Shown here: one piece after another, positions 25,013 through 33,665 of the stretch
How the letters are laid out: every line of letters starts with the position of its first letter
Numbering within the stretch: position 1 is the first letter of the stretch
DNA from: an uncultured Blautia sp.
Lineage (GTDB): Bacteria; Bacillota; Clostridia; Lachnospirales; Lachnospiraceae
Length of the DNA stretch: 64,000 nt
Direction of reading: 5' to 3'
NCBI GenBank assembly: GCA_900539525.1
Contig: UQCM01000004.1
Span: 12,502 to 76,501 of the forward strand
Program-made: the position numbers and the translations under genes
The notes under the pieces: model-generated
What the model saw: the letters and a program-made list of their open reading frames with translations, nothing else
What the model was told of the DNA's origin: nothing
Databases searched by the model: none

Positions 25013-26977
25013 TTATTTCTGCTCTTCCACTTCGATCTTTCTGATCTTTTTCGTGCGGATCTCCTCGCAGATCTCATTGATAAATACATCCAGGGATTTC
25101 TGTCCCTCATCGCCCAGATAACGGCTTCTGACGGAAACGACTCCCTCCTCTTCTTCCTTAGCGCCGACAACCAGCATATACGGTACACGCTCCAGACGTG
25201 CCTCGCGGATCTTGTAGCCCATCTTCTCGGAACGCTGATCCACGGAGCAGCGGATGCCGTTCTCCTTTAACTTCGCCTCCACCTGGGCTGCATAGGCGTG
25301 GAATTTCTCAGAGATCGGGATCACGCGGACCTGTTCCGGACACAGCCAGGTCGGGAAAAGTCCTGCATACTTCTCGATCAGCCATGCAAGCGTTCTCTCA
25401 TAGCATCCCATAGAGGTACGGTGAATGATGTACGGACGCTTCTTCTCTCCGTTCTCATCAATAAAATACATATCAAACTGCTCTGCCAGCAGGGCATCCC
25501 ACTGGATTGTGATCATCGTATCTTCTTTTCCGTAGACATTCTTCGCATTGATATCTACCTTCGGTCCGTAGAAGGCTGCCTCACCCACATCCTCGGTAAA
25601 CGGGATATTCAGCTCCTGCAGCATGGTACGGATATGGCCCTCGGTCTCTTCCCATACCTCCGGCTCACCGATATACTTCTCTCTGTTCTCCGGATCCCAT
25701 TTGGACAGATGATAAGTCACATCCTCCTCGACGCCAAGAACCTGCAGGCAGTACTGTGCCAGTGCGATACAGTCCTTAAATTCCTTAACCATCTGATCCG
25801 GGCGCACGATCAGGTGTCCCTCGGAGATGGTGAACTGACGCACACGGGTCAGACCATGCATCTCACCGGAGTCCTCGTTCCGGAACAGGGTGGATGTCTC
25901 GCCATAGCGAAGCGGCAGGTCACGGTAGCTGTGCTGCTCTGCCTTGTATACATAATACTGGAACGGACAGGTCATCGGACGCAGCGCAAATACTTCCTTG
26001 TCCTTCTCCTCATCTCCCAGTACGAACATACCGTCCTTGTAGTGATCCCAGTGACCGGAAATCTTGTAAAGATCGCTCTTTGCCATCAGCGGAGTCTTTG
26101 TCCTGACATAACCTCTCTTTGCTTCCTCATCCTCGATCCAGCGCTGCAGCTCCTGCAGCATGATCACACCGTTTGGCATCAGCAGCGGAAGTCCCTGGCC
26201 GATCACATCTACCGTCGTAAAGATCTTCATCTCACGACCCAGCTTGTTGTGGTCACGCTTCTTTGCCTCCTCCATCTGTTCCAGATGCGCCTTCAGCTCC
26301 TCCTTGGAAGCGTAAGCCGTTCCATAGATACGGGTGAGCATGTGATTCTTCTCGCTTCCTCTCCAGTATGCGCCTGAGGAAGAGAGCAGCTTAAAGGCCT
26401 TTACACCCTTGGTGCTCATCAGATGCGGTCCTGCACACAGATCGGTCCAGTCGCCCTGGGAATAGAAGGAAATCTCCGCATCCTCTGGAAGATCCTCGAT
26501 CAGTTCTACTTTATATGGTTCATTTTTTTCCTTAAAATATGCGATTGCCTCTTCTCTGGACTTTGTGAAGCGCTCGATCTTTGCACCCTTCTTGATGATC
26601 TTCTTCATCTCTTTTTCAAGCTCGTCCAGATCCTCTCTGGAGAACGGTGCACATTCAAAATCATAATAAAAACCGGTATCGATCGACGGTCCGATGGCTA
26701 CCTTCGCATCCGGACGCAGCTTCTGCACAGCCTCTGCCAGAACATGGGAAGCCGTATGGCGAAGCGCTGCCAGCCCCTTCTCATCCTTTGCGGTGAGAAT
26801 ATTTACCTCACAGTCGCCATCTACAACTGTACGCAGATCCACGACCTCTCCGTTTACCTCACCTGCACAGGCTGCACGTGCCAGTCCCTCGCTGATATCA
26901 TATGCAATGTCGATCACAGATTTTGCTTCTGCGTATTCTTTCTTTGATCCGTCTTTTAATGTAATGATCATTTTCAT
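25013..26977 (-). CDS. thrS: Threonyl-tRNA synthetase
   Basis: Attaches threonine to tRNA-Thr and edits mischarged serine. The TGS domain is at about 1-62 (ITLKDGSKKEYAEAKSVIDI). The editing domain has HTASHVLAEAV and CAGPHL. The class II core has motif 2 as FRNEDSGEMHGLTRVRQF and motif 3 as CYERTLAWLIEKYAG. The anticodon-binding domain runs from about 545 to the end. The 654-aa length is typical. A TTGCGG-17-TATAAT promoter gives a leader of about 108 nt with a GCAGAGGGC hairpin. No T-box signature was found, which is noteworthy for a Firmicutes thrS. First gene of the run to metG, tatD and rsmA. Confidence 0.97.
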   Translation of the reverse strand: MKMIITLKDGSKKEYAEAKSVIDIAYDISEGLARAACAGEVNGEVVDLRTVVDGDCEVNILTAKDEKGLAALRHTASHVLAEAVQKLRPDAKVAIGPSIDTGFYYDFECAPFSREDLDELEKEMKKIIKKGAKIERFTKSREEAIAYFKEKNEPYKVELIEDLPEDAEISFYSQGDWTDLCAGPHLMSTKGVKAFKLLSSSGAYWRGSEKNHMLTRIYGTAYASKEELKAHLEQMEEAKKRDHNKLGREMKIFTTVDVIGQGLPLLMPNGVIMLQELQRWIEDEEAKRGYVRTKTPLMAKSDLYKISGHWDHYKDGMFVLGDEEKDKEVFALRPMTCPFQYYVYKAEQHSYRDLPLRYGETSTLFRNEDSGEMHGLTRVRQFTISEGHLIVRPDQMVKEFKDCIALAQYCLQVLGVEEDVTYHLSKWDPENREKYIGEPEVWEETEGHIRTMLQELNIPFTEDVGEAAFYGPKVDINAKNVYGKEDTMITIQWDALLAEQFDMYFIDENGEKKRPYIIHRTSMGCYERTLAWLIEKYAGLFPTWLCPEQVRVIPISEKFHAYAAQVEAKLKENGIRCSVDQRSEKMGYKIREARLERVPYMLVVGAKEEEEGVVSVRSRYLGDEGQKSLDVFINEICEEIRTKKIRKIEVEEQK

Positions 26978-27091
26978 TCTCCTTATCTATACTTTTAACC
27001 GGGTCAGAAACCTTTCCTGCATTTCTGCCCTGTTGCAGCTTTATGGCTCAGCAGACAGACAGATCGGGCTGCCCTCTGCTTTATTTTCTAA

Positions 27092-27120
27092 ATTATATCC
27101 CTAAATCCCATCATCCGCAA
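27092..27120 (-). promoter_or_regulatory. Promoter of the thrS-metG run
   Basis: TTGCGG (27115-27120), 17 bases, TATAAT (27092-27097) on the minus strand, just inside the border of the R2 element. Confidence 0.65.
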
Positions 27121-27131
27121 CAAATTTTTGG

Positions 27132-27320
27132 TGATGCCAGGGTCAAAAGGTCGTGATTTTCATGCTTGCATGAAAAATCACGACATTGGGACCCGCTAAA
27201 CATGAGAAAGTAGCCATTTTTCGAAGAAAAATGAGCGGATTTCGAATGTTTTTCGGATTTTGGGAGCGCGGGAGCGCGGAAAAATCCGAAGGCATCAAGG
27301 GGTCAAATACTTTTGACCCC
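27132..27320. repeat. R2 palindromic element, complete copy, with adjoining GGGGTCAAA hairpin
   Basis: Nearly identical to 13922-14084. In the first hairpin GTCATGA/TCATGAC is replaced by GTCGTGA/TCACGAC, a compensated change. The element proper ends at 27297. A GGGGTCAAA-tact-TTTGACCCC hairpin follows at 27299-27320, right at the end of the phosphoesterase gene. Confidence 0.88.
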
Positions 27321-27324
27321 AACA

Positions 27325-27930
27325 TTAACTGAAATCTTCACTCCCGTATTCAAACACATATCTCTCGTACGCATTGATCACATGTGTATCGCCGTATTTA
27401 TCGTAGCGTTTGCACCGTCCATAGTTCAGATGCATATGCCCGTGAATGAAGTACTTCGGCCTGTATTTGTCCAGAAGCTTCAGAAATACGCGGAATCCCT
27501 GGTGCGGCAGATCTCTTCCGTCATTCAGCTGATAGGCCGGAGCATGCGTAAGGAGGATATCAAACCCTCTCTTACGAAACAGTGAAAACCACAGACGGTG
27601 CACCCGGCGGTTCATCTCACTGTCCGTGTACTGATGATTTCCCGGCCGGTAACGCATGGAGCCCCCCAGCCCCAGGATCCGTATTCCTTCATATTCATAG
27701 ATCTGATCTTCAATGCAGATGCAGCCCTCCGGCGGCTTTTTTTCATATTTATCATCATGGTTTCCATGAACATACAGAACCGGCGCTTTGGCAAGGGTGA
27801 CCAGAAAGGATAAATATTCAGGATCCAGATCCCCCGCTGAAAGGATCAGATCGATCCCCTTCAGCTTTTCCCGGTCAAAATAGTCCCACAGATATTTTGA
27901 CTCTTCATCAGCAATTACAAGAATTTTCAT
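27325..27930 (-). CDS. Calcineurin-like metallophosphoesterase
   Basis: A 201-aa phosphoesterase. The binuclear metal motifs are ILSAGDLDPEY (GDxD-like), VHGNHDD (GNHD), LLTHAPAY (H) and FIHGHMHL (GHxH). The first metal motif at the very N-terminus is atypical (IADEESKYL in place of DxH), so the metal site may be altered. It starts 24 bases after the BMP-type gene and is probably co-transcribed. The substrate is unknown; small relatives act on phosphodiesters or cyclic nucleotides. Confidence 0.85.
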   Translation of the reverse strand: MKILVIADEESKYLWDYFDREKLKGIDLILSAGDLDPEYLSFLVTLAKAPVLYVHGNHDDKYEKKPPEGCICIEDQIYEYEGIRILGLGGSMRYRPGNHQYTDSEMNRRVHRLWFSLFRKRGFDILLTHAPAYQLNDGRDLPHQGFRVFLKLLDKYRPKYFIHGHMHLNYGRCKRYDKYGDTHVINAYERYVFEYGSEDFS

Positions 27931-27954
27931 AAGCAGATACCCTCTCCCAGTATG

Positions 27955-29859
27955 TTACAGTCCCTGCAGGGCTACGACAGGCTTTGCACTCTCTACAAGC
28001 TCCTCCACATCCGGAATGGAGCCGATGACATTTTCCGCAAGCCAGTCCATTGTGATGATCTCCTCGGGAGTGAGTACTCTGTCCGTTTCCTTCTGAACAA
28101 GTCCCTTCTGCGAGTACAGGACTCCAGAGAAGGGATTGAAATCGCCTCTGCATATCGTTTCCTTCAGCAGATCCACCAGACGCTCCGTACCGATAGGAAG
28201 ATGATGGGAACAGATGACATCTACGATCCCTGCAGACATTCCCCACCAGTAGTTCAGTCCTTTCGTCACCTCTGAGGCATCATCGTATTTCCATGAGCCG
28301 TCCATAATATTCCAGATCATCTGCTCATAGAATTTTCCCCAGTGCCATACCGGCATGGCCAGATTCCACGGACGTTCCCTGTCCGCCTGATAGAGCCCGA
28401 ACTCTCTGTTCGGACTGCCCGGAACAATATTATCCTGCCCTGAAACATAGCGGATATGATTTTCTGTAAAGCTTTTCATCACATCATGCTCCTTCAGGGT
28501 AGACCACTCCAGATAGATCTTTGCCCTGGGATTGACCATCTTGGCACCCAGCGCAAAGGCATTGATATTTGCCATCATGCCGACAATCGGATAATTAGCC
28601 ACATATCCGATCCTGCCGTTTTCAGACATGGCACCTGCGATCGCTCCCATCAGAAATTTCGGTTCATACATCCTTGCATAGTAAGTACGGATATACCTGT
28701 GTGAAGTGTTCAGCGAACAGTTCAGGATCTTCACCTCCGGATGATCGATCGCCGCCTTTAAGCTGGCCTTCAGAAGCAATGGAGATGTGGTAAAGATCAG
28801 ATTGCTTCCTTCTGCAATGGCTGTTTCGAGCAGCTCATCTGCATTTTCTTCTGTAGCATTTTCGTAATATCCTGTACTGATCTGTTCCGGAAATCTCTGC
28901 TGCAGGTGCATCCGTCCCAGCTCATGGGCATAGGTCCATCCGGATGTTTTTGCTGTCTTCTCATGAATAAACATTACCTTCTGATTCTGTGTCCCGGTCG
29001 GGAGCAGACGTGCAAAGATATTTTTTTTGATTTCTTTCTCTTCCGGCGGATCCATCTGAAGCTCTACCGACTGATCGGTCCGCAGAAGCTGGAATTCATC
29101 CCAGGATTTCGCCAGCTTTTCATTCAGCTCTGCCGTGGTCATTTCCTTTACTGTCTGGTAATCATAAAGCTCAATAAAGGATAAAAATGCATCTCCGGGG
29201 AGCACATCCAGCTTTTTACCGCCCTTCGCCTCGTATGCAGCAGAAAAACGGGTATAAGCGGAGCTGAAATCCATCTTATCGTCATCCGTCCAGACTTCAT
29301 CCGGCCGTTTTCCGATCAGATACTGCAGCTTTGCAAAGCTGCCCTCCTGGGAAAACCAGATATAGTTCACGCCCGACAGACTGTAAAAGTCCATAAACTC
29401 ATAATAAATCTGTGTTTCTCTGTCATCGGAGCGGGGCGGCACGATCCGCGTCACGTTTCCAAGCACCGAGACGGCACCCAGATACTTCAGAACGCTGACC
29501 CTCTTATTTCCTTCTTCAATATAGAATCTATTCATAAATTCGTAAGCCTTGACAGGCTCCCGGATTCCTTCATCCATATGTGCTCTGTACAGATCCACCC
29601 ATTTCATGGCAAATTCTGTGTTTTCTTTTAATAATGGATAAAAATTTTTACTGAAGGCAGAGCTTCTGCCGGCCGTCTTTGTGCCGACGATCAATTCTGC
29701 CGGAATCTGTACCAGTCCAAGAGGGATTCCGGCAGACGCGGATATATTTTTTTCCTTCAGAATATCGTCAAGAACTTCCGGACATCCTCCTTCCTTTTTC
29801 CCGTGACGATAGGCTTTTTCGTAAACTGCGAGTGCTTCATTTGCTGTTGTAACTGACAT
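27955..29859 (-). CDS. BMP/PnrA-type binding protein fused to ParB-like N-terminal domain, no signal peptide
   Basis: A 634-aa protein in two parts. Residues 1-290 include a segment YIEEGNKRVSVLKYLGAVSV that recalls the Arg/Gly-rich core of ParB/sulfiredoxin-like domains. Residues 305-634 resemble the BMP/PnrA (Med-type) nucleoside-binding fold, with VMFIHEKTAKTSGWTYAHEL, IGYVANYPIVGMMANINAFA and GAIAGAMSENG. The start MSVTTANEALAVYEKAY has no signal peptide or lipobox, so the binding fold should be in the cytosol. A role as an intracellular nucleoside sensor is possible but unproven. No ABC permease is adjacent. Start after GAGGAGGAAAGGCG; a phosphoesterase gene follows. Confidence 0.8.
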   Translation of the reverse strand: MSVTTANEALAVYEKAYRHGKKEGGCPEVLDDILKEKNISASAGIPLGLVQIPAELIVGTKTAGRSSAFSKNFYPLLKENTEFAMKWVDLYRAHMDEGIREPVKAYEFMNRFYIEEGNKRVSVLKYLGAVSVLGNVTRIVPPRSDDRETQIYYEFMDFYSLSGVNYIWFSQEGSFAKLQYLIGKRPDEVWTDDDKMDFSSAYTRFSAAYEAKGGKKLDVLPGDAFLSFIELYDYQTVKEMTTAELNEKLAKSWDEFQLLRTDQSVELQMDPPEEKEIKKNIFARLLPTGTQNQKVMFIHEKTAKTSGWTYAHELGRMHLQQRFPEQISTGYYENATEENADELLETAIAEGSNLIFTTSPLLLKASLKAAIDHPEVKILNCSLNTSHRYIRTYYARMYEPKFLMGAIAGAMSENGRIGYVANYPIVGMMANINAFALGAKMVNPRAKIYLEWSTLKEHDVMKSFTENHIRYVSGQDNIVPGSPNREFGLYQADRERPWNLAMPVWHWGKFYEQMIWNIMDGSWKYDDASEVTKGLNYWWGMSAGIVDVICSHHLPIGTERLVDLLKETICRGDFNPFSGVLYSQKGLVQKETDRVLTPEEIITMDWLAENVIGSIPDVEELVESAKPVVALQGL

Positions 29860-29946
29860 CGCCTTTCCTCCTCATATATATTTTTCCGTTTTCACAGATA
29901 CAAAACTGATTTACGGATTGTTCCGCGCACAGCGCTCCCACAATCA

Positions 29947-29986
29947 AAACTATGCTTAGGACTCATCGAGTACCTAAGCATAGTTT
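29947..29986. terminator. Long hairpin AAACTATGCTTAGG/CCTAAGCATAGTTT
   Basis: A perfect 14-bp stem plus an inner ACTC/GAGT pair. It lies between the carbonic anhydrase gene and the BMP-type gene, and may end leftward transcription from the former. The T-run is weak on both strands. The rest of 29860-30203 is the R4 element. Confidence 0.45.
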
Positions 29987-30047
29987 ACGAAAACCCAATA
30001 TAAAATGCAACCTTCTTTTCTCTTTTACCTGTCAAAGAATTAACAGT

Positions 30048-30203
30048 GTTACTATTCACACGTCAGCCAATTCGAGATGTTTTCTGTGAGTGTAGCGAAG
30101 CGAAAGTCACGTAAAAACCCGAGAGTAGCAGCGCGATATGATGCAGAATGCATCATATCTGTGCATCGCGAAGCGTGTTACTGGTCACGGAGTGAACAGT
30201 AAT
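30048..30203. repeat. R4 palindromic element, complete copy (156 bp)
   Basis: Ends gttactattcac and gtgaacagtaat are inverted with two mismatches. Inside are a GATATGATGCA/TGCATCATATC hairpin and gcgaagcg motifs on both sides. The right end touches the stop codon of the carbonic anhydrase gene at 30204. Confidence 0.8.
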
Positions 30204-30749
30204 TTAGCAGTCAATCACCCGCAGCTCTCCTGTGACGGAATCCATGACAAACCCCTGAATTCTTACATCCTTTGGCATCAGCGGATGCTTCTTCAGACTG
30301 CCGACCGTCGTTTTTACCGATTCCTCTACACTCTCAAATCCGCCCAGCCATTCTTCCAGGCGGATGCCGCTGTGACGGATGATGTCGATGTGCTCACTGG
30401 AAATTCCCCTCTTTTTCAGAGAATCAAGCAGCTCTCCTCCATCCATTCCCTGTACGCCGCAGTCTGTGTGGCCGATCACCATGACCTCCTCCACGCCCAG
30501 CTCCAGAATCGCCACCAGCAGACTCCTGACCACACTTCCGTATGGATGCGTAATGACGCCGCCGGCATTTTTGATGATCTTCGCATCTCCGTTTCTGATC
30601 CCCAGTGCGGCAGGAAGCAATTCCGTAAGCCGGGTATCCATACAGGTGAGGATCGCCAGCTTCTTGTCCGGATATTTGCTCGTCTGATACGGCTCATAGG
30701 ATCTGTTCTCCACAAATTTCTTATTGTACTGTAAAATACTTTCAATCAT
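30204..30749 (-). CDS. Beta-class carbonic anhydrase
   Basis: Interconverts CO2 and bicarbonate. The 181-aa sequence has the zinc Cys and Asp-Arg pair in LTCMDTRL (about 36-41), and the His and second Cys in VIGHTDCGVQG (about 92-101). KNAGGVITH lies between them. This is the compact beta-CA type common in Firmicutes. TTGCAT-17-TATAAT lies about 85 bases upstream, directly behind the stop of the permease gene, giving it a transcript of its own. Confidence 0.92.
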   Translation of the reverse strand: MIESILQYNKKFVENRSYEPYQTSKYPDKKLAILTCMDTRLTELLPAALGIRNGDAKIIKNAGGVITHPYGSVVRSLLVAILELGVEEVMVIGHTDCGVQGMDGGELLDSLKKRGISSEHIDIIRHSGIRLEEWLGGFESVEESVKTTVGSLKKHPLMPKDVRIQGFVMDSVTGELRVIDC

Positions 30750-30834
30750 GCTTCCACCCCTTTTTATCCTTTAGTAACAGTAAACTTGCACGGTCTGCTT
30801 TTTCATTTTGCTGCTGTTCTGAAGGGTTATTCAC

Positions 30835-30863
30835 ATTATAAAAAATTATGTGGTGAAATGCAA
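30835..30863 (-). promoter_or_regulatory. Promoter of the carbonic anhydrase gene
   Basis: TTGCAT (30858-30863), 17 bases, TATAAT (30835-30840) on the minus strand. The -35 lies 9 bases past the ABC permease stop. Confidence 0.65.
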
Positions 30864-30872
30864 GTGATATGG

Positions 30873-31634
30873 TTACAGTCCTCTTTTTTTCAGGACGTGA
30901 TGTTCAAGGGTGGTGAAGATGAGCCGGTCTACGAGCATGCCGACGAGGATGATGATCAGCATGACGGCTGTTACCTGATTGATATCTGCCATGTCTCTTC
31001 CTGCCATCAGTGTATACCCCAGGCCTACGTAGGCGGACATGACTTCACCCGACATGAGTGCCCTCCAGGCAAAGGACCAGGACTGCTTCAGTCCGGCAAG
31101 GACGCCGGGAAGGGCTGCCGGCCAGATCACATGCAGATAGAGCTGGCGCTTTCCGGCACCCATGGTCTGGGCAGCTTTGCGGTAGATCGGCGGAACGGTA
31201 CGGATCGCATTTTCGATAGCCAGTGATACACTGAAGGTGGAACCGATCACGACAACAAACAGGATCGAGGCTTCCCCCAGGCCGAACCACAGGATGGCAA
31301 ACGGCACCCAGCAGACACTTGGCAGGGACTGAATCCCGTTCAGCAGTGGTTTTAAGTTCCTGTTAAAATAGCCGGAGGCTGAGATCAGGATGCCGAGTGC
31401 TGTTCCCGTTACAAGAGAAATGGAAAAGCCAAGAAGTACCCGCCGCAGACTGCTGGCAGATGCCTTAAACAGTGTACCGTTTTGCAGCATCCGTACCAGA
31501 CTGATAAGCACACCCCGGGGGCTGGGGAGTGCATAAGGCTTCCACCATCCGAACACTCCTGTTCCCAGGGTGTATATAATCTGCCACAGAAGGATCAGCA
31601 GCAATGCAAACAACAGACTATTGACTTTTTTCAT
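30873..31634 (-). CDS. ABC transporter permease, SsuC/TauC-like
   Basis: The membrane subunit of a nitrate/sulfonate/taurine-class importer, 253 aa. It has about six hydrophobic segments (LLFALLLILLWQIIYTLG first). The cytoplasmic loop contains the EAA-like KAAQTMGAGKRQLYLHVIWPAALPG that contacts the ATPase. ATG at 31634 follows a weak AAGAAG. A TTG start at 31655 with GGAG before it is an alternative. Either way the reading frame overlaps the ATPase gene, indicating coupling. Confidence 0.88.
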   Translation of the reverse strand: MKKVNSLLFALLLILLWQIIYTLGTGVFGWWKPYALPSPRGVLISLVRMLQNGTLFKASASSLRRVLLGFSISLVTGTALGILISASGYFNRNLKPLLNGIQSLPSVCWVPFAILWFGLGEASILFVVVIGSTFSVSLAIENAIRTVPPIYRKAAQTMGAGKRQLYLHVIWPAALPGVLAGLKQSWSFAWRALMSGEVMSAYVGLGYTLMAGRDMADINQVTAVMLIIILVGMLVDRLIFTTLEHHVLKKRGL

Positions 31635-32400
31635 GATCGTATTCTTCTTTTGCAAACTTCTCCACCTCTCTTTCCACGCAGGTTAATATGTTATGGCGCA
31701 CCTTTATGAATTCCTCCGCATCATTTCTTCTGGGACGCGGCAGATCCACCTTGAAAATATCCTTGATGCATCCCGGATTGTCCGACAGAACCACGATGCG
31801 GTCTGCCAGGAACACGGCTTCCTCTACGCTGTGGGTAACGAACAGCACGGTCTTTCCCGTCTCTTCCCAGATCTTTTCCAGGTCATCGCGCAGCTTGTTG
31901 ATGGTCTGCTTGTCCAGTGCCGAAAACGGCTCATCCATCAGAAGCATCGCTCCATCCAGGCACAGCGCCCGGGCCAGTGCCGTTCTCTGGCGCATACCTC
32001 CTGAGATCTCATGGATCCGGTAGTTCCTGAAGTCCCAGAGCTGCACCATCTTCAGGTAGTGTTCAGCCCTGCGGTTCTGCTCCTCCTTTGGAATTCCCAT
32101 CATTTTCATGCCGAACTTCACATTTTCCATGACATTCAGCCAGGGATACAGTGCATGCTCCTGAAACATAACGACCCGGTCCGCTCCCGGAGCTGTTATT
32201 TTCTTTCCGTCCAGAAACAGTTCACCCTCTGTGGGCTGATCCAGACCTGCCACGATATTCAGCAGGGTGGATTTTCCGCATCCCGAAGGGCCCACGATAC
32301 ACACAAACTCTCCTTTTTCGATCGTCAGTGAGATATCCTTTAAGGTTTCCTTTCTGGAGCCTTCAAAGGTGCGGCTTACATGTCTGATTTCCAATGCCAT
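31618..32400 (-). CDS. ABC transporter ATP-binding protein, SsuB/TauB-like
   Basis: Powers the importer. 260 aa with Walker A GPSGCGKSTLLN (about 38-49), Q-loop MFQEHALYPWL, signature EISGGMRQRTALARAL, Walker B MLLMDEPFSALD and switch His in LFVTHSVEEAV. Sequence and length fit the SsuB/TauB/NrtD group. It follows the binding protein by 11 bases and overlaps the permease gene. Confidence 0.93.
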   Translation of the reverse strand: MALEIRHVSRTFEGSRKETLKDISLTIEKGEFVCIVGPSGCGKSTLLNIVAGLDQPTEGELFLDGKKITAPGADRVVMFQEHALYPWLNVMENVKFGMKMMGIPKEEQNRRAEHYLKMVQLWDFRNYRIHEISGGMRQRTALARALCLDGAMLLMDEPFSALDKQTINKLRDDLEKIWEETGKTVLFVTHSVEEAVFLADRIVVLSDNPGCIKDIFKVDLPRPRRNDAEEFIKVRHNILTCVEREVEKFAKEEYDHEKSQ

Positions 32401-32411
32401 AGGTTCCCCTC

Positions 32412-33407
32412 CTATTTCTGCAGCTTTTCGATCAGGGATGTGTCCACAAAGCCATCCCCCGGCAGTTTACTGATAAATCCCTGTTCGAACGCGATCTGCG
32501 CAAAGGCATCCAGGGCCTCTGTATTCAGTTCTGTCGTAACATTCGTTCTGGTGAAAGCATCAAGCACCGTATCCCGGTCATACTTGTTCCCTGCCAGTGA
32601 CTCCAGTTCTGAGAGGATCGCATCTACGGAATCCTCCAGATTGCTGTTGACTTCGTCAGTAGCCTCTGTATGTGCTTTCAGGAATGTTTCTACCGCTTCC
32701 GGATTTTCCTGAAGAAACTCATTTCTCACAACGATAAGTGACACCGGATAATTTCCCTGATGAAAGATCTCCTGATAGTCCAGGAGCAGATCCACGTTAT
32801 CCGAAGCCGTCAGGATCGTTCCCCACGGTTCCGGCACAAGTGCGGCATCCACAGCCCCCTGATCAAACATGTTCTGAAGATTGGAATTATCGACTGCCAC
32901 AACTTCAACGGTTCCGCCTTCGGAAACCGGCGCCAGTCCGTTTTCTGAGAGCAGGTTCAGCAGACAGAGATGCTGTGTATTTCCGATCTGGGGAATCGCC
33001 ACTTTTTTCCCTGCCAGGTCATCTACTTCGTCTATACCGGACTCCGCACCTCTGACCAGAACGGCTCCTGCGTCTGCCGCATTTGCGATCACTGTCAGTT
33101 CTCCGTCTGATTTCACATTTCCGTTGATTGCCGGAACCGGTCCGATATAACCGATATCGATTTCTCCTGCAAAGAGCGCCTCCACCTCAGAGGAGCCGGC
33201 TGTAAAGGTGGTCCAGGAGACATCCCAGGCATCCCCCAGTTCCTTCTCCAGTGTCTGTCTGTTTTTCATCAGCAGTGCCTGTGCGTGTGTAATGTTCGGA
33301 AAACACGCCATACGGAGCTGCCTGTTTTTTTCTTTTGTTGTGCCGCAGCCTGCGAGCAAAGTAACCGCGCCAAGAATTACACAAACGTTTGCAAGTATTT
33401 TCTTCAT
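32412..33407 (-). CDS. ABC transporter substrate-binding lipoprotein, SsuA/NMT1-like
   Basis: The solute receptor of the importer, 331 aa, anchored outside the membrane by the lipobox LLAGC. The mature part begins LRMACFPNITHAQALL, then EIDIGYIGPVPAI, KVAIPQIGNTQHLCL and DAALVPEPWGTIL, the hallmarks of the SsuA/TauA/NMT1 fold. The ligand may be a sulfonate, taurine or related anion; it cannot be fixed from sequence. AGGAGG precedes the ATG at 33407. The perfect palindrome CAAACGTTTG lies inside codons 6-9 and resembles a LacI-family operator; a divergent LacI-type gene lies 258 bases away. Confidence 0.9.
   Translation of the reverse strand: MKKILANVCVILGAVTLLAGCGTTKEKNRQLRMACFPNITHAQALLMKNRQTLEKELGDAWDVSWTTFTAGSSEVEALFAGEIDIGYIGPVPAINGNVKSDGELTVIANAADAGAVLVRGAESGIDEVDDLAGKKVAIPQIGNTQHLCLLNLLSENGLAPVSEGGTVEVVAVDNSNLQNMFDQGAVDAALVPEPWGTILTASDNVDLLLDYQEIFHQGNYPVSLIVVRNEFLQENPEAVETFLKAHTEATDEVNSNLEDSVDAILSELESLAGNKYDRDTVLDAFTRTNVTTELNTEALDAFAQIAFEQGFISKLPGDGFVDTSLIEKLQK
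33382..33391. promoter_or_regulatory. Candidate LacI-family operator inside the binding-protein gene
   Basis: CAAACGTTTG is a perfect palindrome with a central CpG, as in LacI/PurR-family operators. A second, near-identical site lies at 33625-33635 before the LacI-family gene. Confidence 0.45.
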
Positions 33408-33617
33408 GGTTTTCCTCCTGTTCTTCTTGCATTTTCTGTTGTTATTCTTTATAATCATCTTATCATAGAATCAGAGATAACGCTTATTATATGGGATATT
33501 TCCCGGCTTTCTTCCTGATATCTCCGGAAGTTTTCAAAGCACCACCGTGAGATCTCTCTTTTCCCTGATGTTTACTAATGTAAATATTAAAGAGATTTTT
33601 ATGAAAAATCAACCACT

Positions 33618-33646
33618 TTTAACACAAACGTTTTCACCTATTATAC
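33618..33646 (+). promoter_or_regulatory. Promoter and operator of the LacI-family gene
   Basis: TTTAAC (33618-33623), 17 bases, TTATAC (33641-33646). The spacer contains CACAAACGTTTTC, which matches the palindrome at 33382-33391. Binding there should block RNA polymerase, suggesting autorepression. Confidence 0.45.
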
Positions 33647-33665
33647 ATGATCGGGAGGAATCCAT

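Noticed and set aside
26978..27091. T-box or other known riboswitch before thrS
   Set aside because: The T-box signature (AGGGTGGNACCGCG) and a leader terminator are absent in the leader of about 108 nt.
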